64,000 bases of DNA from Flavobacteriia bacterium (lineage in GTDB: Bacteria; Bacteroidota; Bacteroidia; Flavobacteriales_D; Crocinitomicaceae): NCBI GenBank assembly GCA_026391005.1, contig JAPLEV010000037.1:1-64000 (forward strand), read 5' to 3'. Positions 7,868 to 17,972 of this stretch are shown one piece after another. A program made the translations under genes and the position numbers. Numbering within the stretch: the stretch's first letter is position 1; each line of letters opens with the position of its first letter. The notes under the pieces are model-generated. The model had not been told where the DNA came from and ran no database searches. It saw only the letters and a program-made list of their open reading frames with translations.

Positions 7868-8527
7868 ATGGAATTTTTTAATGAACTTTTTGCCATATTT
7901 CAGCACATCATCAAATTAGATTTTACTTGGTTTTTTGAAAACTATTCATCAGCCATTTATGTTATTCTATTCTTAGTTATTTTTATTGAAACTGGATTGG
8001 TAGCCATGCCTTTTCTACCCGGTGATTCACTTTTATTTACCGCTGGTCTCTTTGCCGCTTCGGGTGAATTAAACTTATCTTACTTGCTCATATTATTGCT
8101 TATCGCAGCAGTTCTAGGTGATAATTGTAATTATTGGATTGGTAGAAAAATCGGTTTACGTGTATTCGAATTGAAATTTAGAGCTAAACCTATTATAAAT
8201 AAGAAATACCTTGATCAAACAGAATTGTTTTTTGAGAAAAATGGAGTAAAAGCGATTATCATGGCGCGCTTTGTGCCTTTTGTTCGCACATTCGCACCTT
8301 TTGCTGCTGGGATAGGTAAAATGAATTACAATCGTTTTTTCTTGTTTGATTTATTAGGTGGTTTTTTATGGATTTTCAGTCTTACGCTAGCAGGTTATCT
8401 TCTTGGAGAAGTTGAATGGATTAGAAAACACATAGATTTAGTGTGTCTTGGAATTATATTCGTCTCCATTTTGCCGATGTTATTCGAAGTAATAAAAAGC
8501 AAATTAAAGGCACGTAATAAAGAATAA
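7868..8527 (+). CDS. DedA/VTT-family membrane protein
   Basis: This is a 219-residue inner-membrane protein of the DedA (VTT, SNARE-associated) family, linked to undecaprenyl-phosphate or phospholipid transport across the membrane and to envelope homeostasis. The family's MPFLPGDSLLF motif near residue 50 and the ARFVPFVRTFAPFAAG re-entrant loop near 140 are both present, with hydrophobic segments between and after them. I use the ATG at 7868, directly after the rhodanese stop. An upstream TTG (7841) would start inside the rhodanese gene and adds nine unlikely residues. It is probably co-transcribed with the rhodanese. Confidence 0.9.
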   Translation: MEFFNELFAIFQHIIKLDFTWFFENYSSAIYVILFLVIFIETGLVAMPFLPGDSLLFTAGLFAASGELNLSYLLILLLIAAVLGDNCNYWIGRKIGLRVFELKFRAKPIINKKYLDQTELFFEKNGVKAIIMARFVPFVRTFAPFAAGIGKMNYNRFFLFDLLGGFLWIFSLTLAGYLLGEVEWIRKHIDLVCLGIIFVSILPMLFEVIKSKLKARNKE

Positions 8528-8644
8528 CACCCACATAAAATTGTCCTTCATCCAATATAAAAAATGTAACTTTTTATTTATTTTGACTTGTGTGCAATTT
8601 TATTTAATTTTATAACGTCTTTGTACAGTAAAAAATAAAAAAAA

Positions 8645-11041
8645 ATGAAAAAAATCTTACCATTATTTATTTGTAGCATTTTATTATTATCTCAAAATCA
8701 AGTATTTGCTCAAGTATCGGGATGCCCAAATGCAGATTTCTCACAAAATTCTTTTGTAAACTGGACTGGTGCCACTGGCAGTTGCTGCGGCATTAATACC
8801 CCAAATATTGGTATTCAACCCGGACAACATGAAATTATGACGGGTGGGTTTGATCCAGCTGTTGGTTGTATTCAGTTACCAATGGTTCCTCCAGGCGCTG
8901 CTTTTTCAGCACGAGTTGGTGATGGGACAGGTACTGGTGCGCTAGCCGCTAGACTAACATACAATTTCACGGTAACCCCAACATCCAACTTAATCATCGT
9001 ACAATATGCCGTTGTTTTGCAAGATGCAGGTCACTCAGTAATGTCTCAGCCTCGTTTTGAAATTCAATTATTTGATCAATTAGGTAACCCAATACCTTGT
9101 ACCTTTTACCAAGAAGCGGCTGCTCAAGGAATCCCAGGATGGGGCTCTTGTGGTCAAATTGCCTATAAAAATTGGACCACTTTCGGAGTGGAAGTGACCA
9201 ATTATGTAGGGCAAACAGTTACCCTAGATGTAGCAACTGGTGATTGTTCTTTGACAGGACATTATGGATATGCCTATGTTTCAGCTTCATGTAGTTCACT
9301 TAATTTATCCGCGCTCTATTGTGAAAATGGAAGTAGCAACTCTGCCACCCTATCAGCTCCTTCGGGATTTGCTAATTACGTTTGGACAGATGCTGCTCCA
9401 CCCTACACACAATTAGGAGTAGGTCAGACCATTTTTATTCCAAATATCACCCAAGATTCTGTAAATTGTGCCATTACCTCTTCAAATGGATGTGTTGCCA
9501 CCTTAACTACAGAAGTTTTGCCCGCAGAAGTAATCGGTAGCATCGTGGATTCAAACGTATGCGCTGGAAATCAAACGCTATTATACAACCTAACATCATT
9601 TAATAACTCAGCTGTAGATAGTGTTCATTGGTCTTCTTCTGATGGCTACACCGATACTACTTTTAATTTCAATCACACTTTTCCTGGTCCGGGAGTCTAC
9701 AATGTTGAACTCATTGTTCAGAATACAGCAAACTGTATAGATACCGTAACAACAACCGTGGAGGTTTTCGAAAACCCAATAGCTTCCTTTGGTTTTGATG
9801 ATGTATGTCTAGGGCAAACGGCCATTTTTAACGCCAGTAGTAGCTTACTTGGCAACGATACCATCACCAATTATTGGTACGTAAATAATGATACCTTGGT
9901 TGGAGATACGGTTACCGTAAATTTCAATGGCCCCAATAATTACCAAGTAGATTTGGTAGCAATTACAGAAAATGGCTGTTCGGATACTATTTCACAACAA
10001 TTCACCGTATTTAATAATCCAACTGCTAACTTCACTATTGCTGAAGCTTGTATGGACGACCCTGTTTTATTCAATAATACAACCGCTAGTATTTCTGCAT
10101 TTACCCAGTTTGGATGGTACTATAACAATCAGCTATTGGATACCACTATGGACCTAAGTTATATTTTTAATACACCCGGAAGTAACACCATGACCCTAGT
10201 AGCGGTGGATTCATTTTCAGCAACTGTGTTTTGCGATGATACCATCAGTTTTAACTTCTTCGTTCATGATTATCCTGTTTTAGCTTATACAGCAGATTCA
10301 TTGGTATGTGAGGATATTCCGTTCGTATTCACCAATCAATCATTCGTATCAACTAATGAACCTTTAGTATATACTTGGGAAGCTGGTGGGGCTGTTATTG
10401 GTTCCAATCCTGATTTATCTTACACGATGAACAATGCTGGTTCTTACCAAATAACCCTTTCTGCGATTTCCTCATTTGGCTGTGATTCCGATACAACTTT
10501 TACGTTATTGGTGAAGCAGACTCCTTTAGAGCCTGTGTTATCAGTTACGACTCCAGATTGTCCTGGTGACCCTGTCTTTTTAACCGCAACCGCAGAGGAT
10601 TTTTCAACGATTTCATGGGTAGGTCCTAATAACTTCTCTTCGGATCAGTTTACAGTAACGATGCCTATTATGCCTAACGGTATGGGTTCTTACATTGCCT
10701 ATGTTGTTTCAGAATTCGGATGTATCTCAGATACAAGCAGTGTTGTAGCGTCTATTGCTAATATTGGTGATTTAAACGATTTCGATTTTCCCAATGTAAT
10801 AACTGCCAACGGAGATAGTAAGAATGATATACTTGATATTAAAACCTATTTTAGTTCTTGTGACGAATATACGCTTTACATCTTCAATAGATGGGGGCAA
10901 TTAATATTCGAACAAGGACAAGATACCGACCAATTCCAAGGGAAAGATATGAAAGGAAATGAAATTTCTGATGGCGTACTTTTCTACAAATTACTCTTTC
11001 AAAACTATGAAAAGAGTGGTTTTATTCACTTAATTCGCTAA
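8645..11041 (+). CDS. secreted PKD-type protein with T9SS type B sorting domain
   Basis: The 798-residue protein has a signal peptide (about 1-22) and a cysteine-rich N-terminal domain of about 200 residues. Repeated Ig/PKD-like modules follow from about 220 to 700, with phrases such as FNFNHTFPGPGVYNVELIVQ and LSYTMNNAGSYQITLS. It ends in a gliding-motility-type C-terminal domain (VITANGDSKNDILDI ... YIFNRWGQLIFE ... SDGVLFYKLLF ... GFIHLIR). That tail is the type B T9SS export signal, so the protein should be carried across the outer membrane and displayed or released. Its job is probably adhesion or matrix formation; no catalytic domain is visible. It ends exactly where the convergent gene ends, with no space for a terminator. 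Confidence 0.88.
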   Translation: MKKILPLFICSILLLSQNQVFAQVSGCPNADFSQNSFVNWTGATGSCCGINTPNIGIQPGQHEIMTGGFDPAVGCIQLPMVPPGAAFSARVGDGTGTGALAARLTYNFTVTPTSNLIIVQYAVVLQDAGHSVMSQPRFEIQLFDQLGNPIPCTFYQEAAAQGIPGWGSCGQIAYKNWTTFGVEVTNYVGQTVTLDVATGDCSLTGHYGYAYVSASCSSLNLSALYCENGSSNSATLSAPSGFANYVWTDAAPPYTQLGVGQTIFIPNITQDSVNCAITSSNGCVATLTTEVLPAEVIGSIVDSNVCAGNQTLLYNLTSFNNSAVDSVHWSSSDGYTDTTFNFNHTFPGPGVYNVELIVQNTANCIDTVTTTVEVFENPIASFGFDDVCLGQTAIFNASSSLLGNDTITNYWYVNNDTLVGDTVTVNFNGPNNYQVDLVAITENGCSDTISQQFTVFNNPTANFTIAEACMDDPVLFNNTTASISAFTQFGWYYNNQLLDTTMDLSYIFNTPGSNTMTLVAVDSFSATVFCDDTISFNFFVHDYPVLAYTADSLVCEDIPFVFTNQSFVSTNEPLVYTWEAGGAVIGSNPDLSYTMNNAGSYQITLSAISSFGCDSDTTFTLLVKQTPLEPVLSVTTPDCPGDPVFLTATAEDFSTISWVGPNNFSSDQFTVTMPIMPNGMGSYIAYVVSEFGCISDTSSVVASIANIGDLNDFDFPNVITANGDSKNDILDIKTYFSSCDEYTLYIFNRWGQLIFEQGQDTDQFQGKDMKGNEISDGVLFYKLLFQNYEKSGFIHLIR

Positions 11042-11563
11042 TTAAAATAACATTTGAATTTCTTTTTTAAGAAAATCAATCGCAATTTCTGAAGGTAATT
11101 GATCTATTTCTCCTGCTAAAGTTAAAATTGACGATGATAGCATTGTTGAATCTGCGTTCTCAGGTAATTTACCACTAGAAATATTAATTAGTTTAATCGT
11201 CTCTTCTTTAGCGTCTTTTAATAATTTCCACCCCAATGGTGAAATAAATAATTGTTGCGCTACATTATGATCATATTCTTCGCGAATAGTTTTTAATAAT
11301 GATGCTTGAAATATGGGAGCTGGAAGACCAGGATTTTGCATACGCATTACTAGACTATTAGGGTTTATTCTTTCTAAAAACAATATAGCACGTTGATAGG
11401 CCTCTACCCTATTTGGCAAGAAAAACTCCTGACGTTGTTTCTTTAATTCTGTTATCAAAATTGCTTGTTCTACGCTTTGATTTTTTTTAACAAAAAAAAC
11501 GACAACAAATAGTATTGAAAGGCTTGAAACAAGTAGCGCGAAAAAATAAATAAGTTCAGTCAT
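11042..11563 (-). CDS. membrane-anchored protein of unknown function
   Basis: The 173-residue protein has one N-terminal transmembrane segment (about 4-26) followed by a basic, helical, soluble part that would face the cytoplasm or periplasm depending on insertion. The soluble part contains QRQEFFLPNRVEAYQRAILFLERINPNSL and a LNISSGKLPENADS stretch. It resembles a widespread but uncharacterised Bacteroidota family that I cannot name with certainty. It converges with the T9SS type B protein with stop codons directly abutting, and is divergent from the symporter at 11667. No functional claim is supported. Confidence 0.75.
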   Translation of the reverse strand: MTELIYFFALLVSSLSILFVVVFFVKKNQSVEQAILITELKKQRQEFFLPNRVEAYQRAILFLERINPNSLVMRMQNPGLPAPIFQASLLKTIREEYDHNVAQQLFISPLGWKLLKDAKEETIKLINISSGKLPENADSTMLSSSILTLAGEIDQLPSEIAIDFLKKEIQMLF

Positions 11564-11666
11564 AAGGGCTAGTTTTTGTGCAAATATAATAGCATGTGTA
11601 CAAAGTTTAGTTACAATTAATTTTTTTATCCATTGCTTTAATATCTTTACAAGATAAATTTAAACC

Positions 11667-13133
11667 ATGGCATCGACAATTATTACCATTGTACTTTTCG
11701 CATATTTTGGCTTACTCCTTCTAATTGCTTACTTCACTTCACGTAATACAACCGCAAAAAGTTTTTTTACGGGCGACAAAAAGAGCCGTTGGTATTTAGT
11801 GGCATTTGGAATGATTGGAACCTCGTTATCAGGCGTTACTTTTATTTCAGTTCCTGGTGGCGTTCTTGATGGTGGCTGGTATTATTACCAGATGGTCATT
11901 GGATTTTTTCTGGGTTATTTTGTGGTGGCTTTTGTCTTACTTCCAATCTATTACAAATACAATCTCACGTCTATCTACCGTTATTTAGAACATCGACTTG
12001 GTTTCAGCGCTTATCAATGGGGTGCAGGGTATTTTATTCTATCAAGGACACTTGGAGCAACCGTACGCTTGTATTTAGTTATTAACGTACTTCAGCTTTT
12101 TGTTTTTGATTCCATTGGCATTCCTTTTTGGTTGTCAAGTGTAATTATAATCGCCATGATCATTGCCTATACCTTGCAAGGCGGCGTAAAAACAATCGTT
12201 TGGACAGATACTCTACAAACCATTTTTATGCTCTTAGCCTTAGTGGTTTGCATTTTTGCGATTCAAACTGAGCTCAATTGGAGTTGGAGTCATATTTGGG
12301 ATCAATTGGAAAAAACAAATATGACAAAACTTTGGAGCACAGATTATTTGCGAAAAGATTTCTTTCTTAAGCATATAATTGGCGGGGCTTTTATTACCAT
12401 TGCCATGACAGGATTAGATCAAGAAATGATGCAAAAAAATATCAGTGTCAAATCCTTAAAAGATGCCCAAAAGAACATGGTTGTTTTTAGTTTTGTGTTA
12501 TTACTTGTAAACGCATTGTTTTTATTTTTAGGAGGAATTTTATATCTCTATGCGAATCAGCAAGGAGTAAACTTTAAACCCGATGATGTTTTTCCTACAA
12601 TTGTCCAGCAACATCTACCGCTAGGCATCTTTATTATTTTTATCATAGGATTAATCTCTGCCTTATTCCCTTCCGTCGATGGAGCAATCACAGCACTCAC
12701 CTCCTCTTTCTGCATTGATATTCTCGGATTCGAACGTAGTGATGTATGGAATCAACATCAACAAATTAGAGTAAGAAAAATAATACATCTTTCATTCGCG
12801 CTCCTCTTCTTATTACTTGTATTTTACTTCAAATGGATGGACAATAAAAGCATTGTTGATCTTATCTTTTTAATTGCAGGCTATACCTATGGCCCTTTAC
12901 TCGGCCTATTTGCTTTTGGTATTTTGACAAAACGAACTATAAAAAATATCATGGTACCTATCGTTTGTCTTGCCTCGCCTCTTATCTGTTATTTATTACA
13001 AACTAATTCAGCAGATCTTTTGAACGGATATGTATTTGGGCACGAATTATTATTATTAAACGGAAGTATTACCTTTGGCTTACTATTTATTAGGAGTACT
13101 CATTCAGCAGATGCAATAAAAAATAACGTATGA
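11667..13133 (+). CDS. sodium:solute symporter family protein
   Basis: The 488-residue protein is a sodium-coupled symporter of the SSS family with about 13 hydrophobic segments. The N-terminal FTGDKKSRWYLVAFGMIGTSLSGVTFISVPGG (residues 33-64) contains the substrate- and sodium-site helix features of the family, and GMTGLDQEMMQKNISV-like residues near 248-263 match the conserved loop before helix 7. The substrate is not predictable; sugars, proline, pantothenate and sialic acid are all handled by this family. A TATCTTTA sequence about 20 nt upstream could be the -7 element. Its stop overlaps the start of the next gene by 4 nt (ATGA). Confidence 0.9.
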   Translation: MASTIITIVLFAYFGLLLLIAYFTSRNTTAKSFFTGDKKSRWYLVAFGMIGTSLSGVTFISVPGGVLDGGWYYYQMVIGFFLGYFVVAFVLLPIYYKYNLTSIYRYLEHRLGFSAYQWGAGYFILSRTLGATVRLYLVINVLQLFVFDSIGIPFWLSSVIIIAMIIAYTLQGGVKTIVWTDTLQTIFMLLALVVCIFAIQTELNWSWSHIWDQLEKTNMTKLWSTDYLRKDFFLKHIIGGAFITIAMTGLDQEMMQKNISVKSLKDAQKNMVVFSFVLLLVNALFLFLGGILYLYANQQGVNFKPDDVFPTIVQQHLPLGIFIIFIIGLISALFPSVDGAITALTSSFCIDILGFERSDVWNQHQQIRVRKIIHLSFALLFLLLVFYFKWMDNKSIVDLIFLIAGYTYGPLLGLFAFGILTKRTIKNIMVPIVCLASPLICYLLQTNSADLLNGYVFGHELLLLNGSITFGLLFIRSTHSADAIKNNV

Positions 13134-14278
13134 AAATAATTTTAGCTGACCTCAAGGCACATTTAAGATTTGCTCCACTTTCTTTAACGCGGCCAATTGG
13201 AGACATTCGAGTTGGTATGTTTACTAATTTTGAACGCTGGACTATCTTATTACCTGAAGATGAAATAGGATTTCATACCGAAAGTTACTTAAGTGATGAA
13301 TTTGAACAGTTGGAAAATGGGGTAATAGTCAATGCATGTGTTATTCCAAATGAAGACTTTGTTGCTGCAGTTGTTCACCTAGAAAATAATTATCGCTTAG
13401 TATTGAACGAAATCACCTTGGCTATCCATGGAAATGGCGATAACGCAATCACATTTAAAGGAGAAACACCCATAATTGTAAACCAAAGATGGGACCTGTT
13501 ATCAGTAAATGAAGCAGCAATTATCCATGATATTTCACTCATAAAAGAAAGTGTTTCTTTCCAGAAAATACCGAAAAGCATTACTGTAATTGGTTCTAAA
13601 GATGACATATATATTGAAGAAGGCGCATCGCTAGAAGCTTGTACTTTAAACACAACGGAAGGGCCAATATACATTAGTAATGGCGCAGAAATAATGGAAG
13701 GATCCTGCATACGTGGACCTTTTGTGATGTGTGAAAATTCGGTCGTTAAAATGGGCGCTAAAATATACGGTGCAACTACAATTGGTCCTTCTTGTAAAGT
13801 TGGTGGTGAATTAAGCAATGTCATATTCCAAGGTTTTTCCAACAAAGGCCACGATGGATTTCTCGGCAATTCCTACATTGGCGAATGGTGTAATTTAGGT
13901 GCAGATACCAATGTTTCCAATTTAAAAAATAATTATGGGTCCGTAAGTACCTATTGTTATGAAAAAGAAGAGCAAGTAAATACCGATAGGCAATTTCTAG
14001 GATTATTTATGGGGGATCATTCTAAAACTGGAATTAATACTATGTTTAATACCGGATCTGTTGTTGGAGTTTCTTGCAACCTTTACGGTGCTGGTTTTTT
14101 TCCTAAACACACACTTTCTTTTTCGTGGGGTGAGCCCAATGCTCTTGAACCATTTAGAATTGAAAAAGCCTTGGAATACGCCAATAAAATGATGGACAGA
14201 AGGTCAGAAGAATTATCGGCAGAAGAGGAAAATATATTAGTTCACCTCAAGGATGTATATGGTCTAAATAATCATTAG
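13130..14278 (+). CDS. GlmU-like sugar nucleotidyltransferase with left-handed beta-helix
   Basis: The 382-residue protein resembles the short GlmU-like sugar nucleotidyltransferases of Bacteroidota. The N-terminal part has LKAHLRFAPLSLTRPIGDIRVGMFTNFERW, which contains the TRP-DIR motif but not the LaGGxGtR loop of full GlmU. The C-terminal half is a hexapeptide-repeat beta-helix (about 150-320) with isoleucine/valine-led repeats. The family is proposed to make NDP-sugars or act in cell-wall sugar metabolism; this is not proven for this gene. It overlaps the upstream symporter by 4 nt, and its stop codon overlaps the convergent M14 peptidase stop in the sequence TTAG. Confidence 0.8.
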   Translation: MKIILADLKAHLRFAPLSLTRPIGDIRVGMFTNFERWTILLPEDEIGFHTESYLSDEFEQLENGVIVNACVIPNEDFVAAVVHLENNYRLVLNEITLAIHGNGDNAITFKGETPIIVNQRWDLLSVNEAAIIHDISLIKESVSFQKIPKSITVIGSKDDIYIEEGASLEACTLNTTEGPIYISNGAEIMEGSCIRGPFVMCENSVVKMGAKIYGATTIGPSCKVGGELSNVIFQGFSNKGHDGFLGNSYIGEWCNLGADTNVSNLKNNYGSVSTYCYEKEEQVNTDRQFLGLFMGDHSKTGINTMFNTGSVVGVSCNLYGAGFFPKHTLSFSWGEPNALEPFRIEKALEYANKMMDRRSEELSAEEENILVHLKDVYGLNNH

Positions 14279-15966
14279 TCGATAAAATAAATCGGTAGTC
14301 TCATATAGCTTTGCTCAAAATAAGGGCTATTTTGATATAAAAAATGCAGCTGCATTGCTTCAGAGTTTCGAAAGTCAAGATCTTCTAATTTCCGTTTTTC
14401 AAAAGAACTTTTTAGAGCAGGATCATTCGATAAAATCTCATCTATTTTATCCACAAATACATAAGCAGAAAAATATTCTTTTTGCTGTAAATAAGAATCG
14501 AAGAAATTCCAAGAAAAATAACTATCTTCCATTTGAGGTTGAAGCACAGCATGAATAAATTGACTATTAAATTGATGGGCATCGATACGGATATCTCCTG
14601 TTTCAATTCGCACTTCCTCCTCAATAAATTCAACTTTCGTATTACTGTGCTTAAAATGTCCTTCCCAGGGCTTGCTTAAACTCGAAAAATCGCGAACAAT
14701 AGCCACTTTAGCACGAGTTTTATAGGAAGAATCAGCAACTTGATAAAACACTCCATTTGCTTTAAGTCGCTCAATTATCGCTTTTTCCCTTCCTGAAATA
14801 CTATAAAAATGGGGACTTAAAATTGAATCGTTGGCGCTGTAATGGTTAAAATAGGGAATGTATTTATTATAGGGTTTAGTTCGATCGTAGTAAAGTCTAT
14901 TAACTTCTGTTGTAGGATGAATCGGCCTTGATGCTTCATAACCCAAAAACTCGATTGAATCAGCTTTTGCTGTCATTGAATAATTAAATTTGAGATAGTC
15001 TTGACCAATCGCCCATTTTCCTGCTTCCTTTCTGGCGTTTTCAATAGCATTCATGTTTTGACTTGTCCATTGATATAATACATCAATAAATTGTTCTGTT
15101 ACTTTCACTCTTTCTGAAAAAGGTTTCAGCATGTGCGTTTCGACTGTAAAACTAATGGCATGAAATAAACTAGCGTATCCCATAGCATAGCGCGGCAAAT
15201 CGTTGAATGCTACAATTCCGCTATCAGGGGTTTCTCCTTTGAGTTCAACATAGGGAACCATTTTTAATTTCTTGAGCATGTTAGGTAGCAATACATCATA
15301 TGTTAAATCAGCTATTGAAGGAGCAAGTCTATCTTTTAGCGATGAAATATACGTTAGTGTATACTGGTAATCAGCACCATTTGAAACATGTGTATCAACG
15401 AATACATCTGCTTGTAGGGCATGAAAAATCGTTGAAAAAGTGAAAGAATTTTCTGTATCCATTTTAATGAAATCCCTATTAAGGTCATAATTGCGTCCAC
15501 TTCCCCTAAATCCATATTCTTGCGGACCATCTTGATTGGCGCGACTCGTTCCGTTTCTATTCAGCATGCCGCCAACATTGTAAGCAGGAATTATAGCGAT
15601 GACAGGACTTTTGGGATTACTCTTCAACTTCAGTTGCTTTTCGATCCAAATAGCACTTGCATTCACCCCATCTGGTTCTCCCGGATGTATAGCATTATTT
15701 ATTAAAATAGTGGTAGTGGAACGTGCTTTTTCAAAGCTTGCGATCGAATCACCAGCACCATTTAATATGCATAAAAATATAGGTATTCCGCAATCTGAAT
15801 TCCCCATACAATATAGCTCAACCCGCTTGTCTTTTTTCGCAAGTTGTTTATAATAGTTAATTAATGTAAAATAATCAGGTGAGGCATTTCCCGTCCAATC
15901 AATCGACTGAGCAATGGATTGATTAAAAAGTAGTGTAATAAAAATAGCAAAGAATAAGAAACGCAT
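14275..15966 (-). CDS. secreted M14 family zinc carboxypeptidase
   Basis: The 563-residue protein has a signal peptide (1-19) and an M14 zinc-peptidase domain. The zinc ligands are His94 and Glu97 in NAIHPGEPDG and His193 in DTHVSNGADY. The substrate-binding asparagine/arginine pair is NRD at 163-165, and the catalytic glutamate is Glu276 in FTVETHML. It should remove C-terminal residues from peptides in the periplasm or outside the cell. The C-terminal 250 residues form an accessory region that I do not recognise. There is no T9SS sorting tail. It is convergent and stop-overlapping with the nucleotidyltransferase, and divergent from trmD. Confidence 0.88.
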   Translation of the reverse strand: MRFLFFAIFITLLFNQSIAQSIDWTGNASPDYFTLINYYKQLAKKDKRVELYCMGNSDCGIPIFLCILNGAGDSIASFEKARSTTTILINNAIHPGEPDGVNASAIWIEKQLKLKSNPKSPVIAIIPAYNVGGMLNRNGTSRANQDGPQEYGFRGSGRNYDLNRDFIKMDTENSFTFSTIFHALQADVFVDTHVSNGADYQYTLTYISSLKDRLAPSIADLTYDVLLPNMLKKLKMVPYVELKGETPDSGIVAFNDLPRYAMGYASLFHAISFTVETHMLKPFSERVKVTEQFIDVLYQWTSQNMNAIENARKEAGKWAIGQDYLKFNYSMTAKADSIEFLGYEASRPIHPTTEVNRLYYDRTKPYNKYIPYFNHYSANDSILSPHFYSISGREKAIIERLKANGVFYQVADSSYKTRAKVAIVRDFSSLSKPWEGHFKHSNTKVEFIEEEVRIETGDIRIDAHQFNSQFIHAVLQPQMEDSYFSWNFFDSYLQQKEYFSAYVFVDKIDEILSNDPALKSSFEKRKLEDLDFRNSEAMQLHFLYQNSPYFEQSYMRLPIYFID

Positions 15967-16015
15967 GATAAATATTTAGTGGCTTAAAACTACCAATTTT
16001 CAATTAAAATCAACG

Positions 16016-16023
16016 TATTTTTG
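16016..16023 (+). promoter_or_regulatory. -7 promoter element TATTTTTG before trmD
   Basis: TATTTTTG is an exact TAnnTTTG match and leaves 4 nt before the trmD ATG at 16028. The transcript would therefore be leaderless or nearly so. On the other strand, a TAGTTTTA-type box for the divergent peptidase lies in the same 60-nt gap. Confidence 0.55.
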
Positions 16024-16027
16024 CATT

Positions 16028-16717
16028 ATGCGCATCGATATTCTTACCGTATTGCCAAAACTATTGGAAAGTCCCTTTTCAATCTCAATCATGCAACGTG
16101 CTCAAGATAAAGGACATGTAACGATTTATGTTCATAATATCCGCGATTATTCGACCAACAAACATAAAAATGTCGATGATTACCAGTACGGTGGTGGCGC
16201 AGGTATGGTCATGAGCATCGAGCCCATTGCTACTATTATTGATAAATTAAAGGGAGAACGAAATTACGACGAAATCATCTACATGTCACCTGATGGCGAA
16301 TTACTAGAACAAGGTACCGCAAACCAATTGTCTTTGCTTAAAAATGTTATTATACTTTGCGGCCATTACAAAGGAGTTGACAACCGCATTAGAGAACATT
16401 ACATAACGAAAGAGATTTCCATTGGCTCGTACGTGCTTTCAGGAGGAGAATTAGCCGCAGCCGTTTTAGTTGATTCCATTGTTCGATTACTTCCAGGTGT
16501 TTTAAATGATGAGACCTCCGCTCTAACAGATTGCTTTCAAGACGATTTATTAGCGCCACCTGTTTACACGCGACCTGCTGAATTTAACGGTTGGAAAGTT
16601 CCTGAAGTTCTCTTATCCGGAAACGACGTATTAATAGAAAAGTGGCGAGAGGATCAGGCCATTTTACGCACTCAAGAACGCCGTCCAGACTTATTAAAAA
16701 AAGAAAGGAAGGATTGA
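16028..16717 (+). CDS. trmD: tRNA (guanine37-N1)-methyltransferase
   Basis: TrmD methylates N1 of G37 next to the anticodon and prevents +1 frameshifting. The 229-residue cytoplasmic protein shows the family's [13 protein letters not shown] segment near residue 50, and the trefoil-knot SAM-binding regions [21 protein letters not shown] and [14 protein letters not shown]. The C-terminal domain contains the [24 protein letters not shown] substrate segment. Length is normal. It is transcribed alone here, not with rpsP, rimM and rplS as in many bacteria, and starts directly behind a -7 box. Confidence 0.97.
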   Translation: MRIDILTVLPKLLESPFSISIMQRAQDKGHVTIYVHNIRDYSTNKHKNVDDYQYGGGAGMVMSIEPIATIIDKLKGERNYDEIIYMSPDGELLEQGTANQLSLLKNVIILCGHYKGVDNRIREHYITKEISIGSYVLSGGELAAAVLVDSIVRLLPGVLNDETSALTDCFQDDLLAPPVYTRPAEFNGWKVPEVLLSGNDVLIEKWREDQAILRTQERRPDLLKKERKD

Positions 16718-16745
16718 TTATTTCTACCATTTCAATTATAATGGT

Positions 16746-16753
16746 TAATTTTG
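16746..16753 (+). promoter_or_regulatory. -7 promoter element TAATTTTG before the aminotransferase
   Basis: TAATTTTG matches TAnnTTTG and lies 22 nt before the ATG at 16776, in the 58-nt gap after trmD. It probably drives the aminotransferase and the heptose kinase-like gene coupled to it. Confidence 0.5.
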
Positions 16754-16775
16754 TACCTTCTAAATTTTACAAAAA

Positions 16776-17972
16776 ATGATTGAAATTTCAGACCGACTTA
16801 ATGCAATGGAAGAGTCTGCGACTCTCGCCATGTCGAGAATCAGTAGAGAGTTAAAAGCACAAGGAAAAGATATTATTTCGCTATCATTGGGCGAACCTGA
16901 TTTTAACACCCCGCAATTTATAAAGGATGCGGCGGTCGTTGCCATGGATAAAAATTTCACAACCTATTCACCTGTTCCAGGATACGATGATTTAAGGGAA
17001 AGTATTTCTACGAAATTTTTACGGGATAATAATCTTAGCTACCCAAAAGAAAATATAGTCGTTTCGACGGGGGCGAAGCAATCTATTGCCAATGTTGTAC
17101 TGAGTTTAATTAATCCAGGTGATGAAGTTATCATTCCTGCACCATATTGGGTTTCTTATATCGAAATCGTAAAAATGGCCGAGGGTGTTCCCGTGGTAAT
17201 AGAGGCCAGTTTAGAAAATGACTTTAAAATAACACCGGAACAATTTTCCAACGCTATTACCTCAAAAACAAAGCTCTTTATTTTTTCTACGCCATGTAAC
17301 CCAACCGGATCTGTTTATTCAAAAAACGAATTACAAGGTCTCGCAATGGTATTAAAAGTAAATCCGTCTGTTATCGCTATTAGCGATGAAATATATGAGC
17401 ACATTAACTTTATTGGAAAACATGAAAGCTTGGCTCAATTCAATGATATAAGCAATCAAGTGGTAACGGTTAACGGCGTTTCGAAAGCATGGGCTATGAC
17501 AGGATGGCGACTTGGTTATATTGGTGCTCCTAAAATTATTGCTGATGCATGTAATAAAATTCAAGGTCAATTTACATCAGGAACCTGTTCAATAACTCAA
17601 AAAGCTACTATTTCAGCTATGAATGCTGATCCCAGTATTTTAAAAGAAATGGTTCAAGCCTTTCATGCTAGAAGAGATTTGGTGATTTCTAAACTAAAAG
17701 AAATGCCTGGTGTTGTTTGTAATATTCCGGAAGGCGCATTTTACGTTTTTCCAGATATTTCCTTCTTTATAGGAAAACAATATAACGAATACAAAATTAA
17801 TTCAGCACAAGACCTTTGTATGTTTTTATTAGCTGAGGGACAAATTGCATTAGTTAGCGGTGAAGGATTTGGAAGTCCTAATTGCATACGCATTTCTTAT
17901 GCCGCATCGGAAGAAACATTAAGTGAAGCGATGCGAAGAATGAAGGAGACGCTTTCAAAATTAACAGTATGA
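16776..17972 (+). CDS. pyridoxal-phosphate aminotransferase, aspartate aminotransferase-like
   Basis: The 398-residue protein is a class I/II aminotransferase of the aspartate aminotransferase (AspC, subgroup I-gamma) type, which swaps amino groups between aspartate and 2-oxoglutarate. The PLP-binding Lys237 lies in NGVSKAWAMTGWRLGY. The STPCNPTGSVYS loop near 170, the AISDEIYEHINF aspartate/tyrosine pair near 205, and the C-terminal RISYAASEE arginine are all present. Close relatives act on aromatic amino acids or prephenate, so the exact substrate is open. Its TGA overlaps the next gene's ATG by 4 nt. Confidence 0.9.
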   Translation: MIEISDRLNAMEESATLAMSRISRELKAQGKDIISLSLGEPDFNTPQFIKDAAVVAMDKNFTTYSPVPGYDDLRESISTKFLRDNNLSYPKENIVVSTGAKQSIANVVLSLINPGDEVIIPAPYWVSYIEIVKMAEGVPVVIEASLENDFKITPEQFSNAITSKTKLFIFSTPCNPTGSVYSKNELQGLAMVLKVNPSVIAISDEIYEHINFIGKHESLAQFNDISNQVVTVNGVSKAWAMTGWRLGYIGAPKIIADACNKIQGQFTSGTCSITQKATISAMNADPSILKEMVQAFHARRDLVISKLKEMPGVVCNIPEGAFYVFPDISFFIGKQYNEYKINSAQDLCMFLLAEGQIALVSGEGFGSPNCIRISYAASEETLSEAMRRMKETLSKLTV

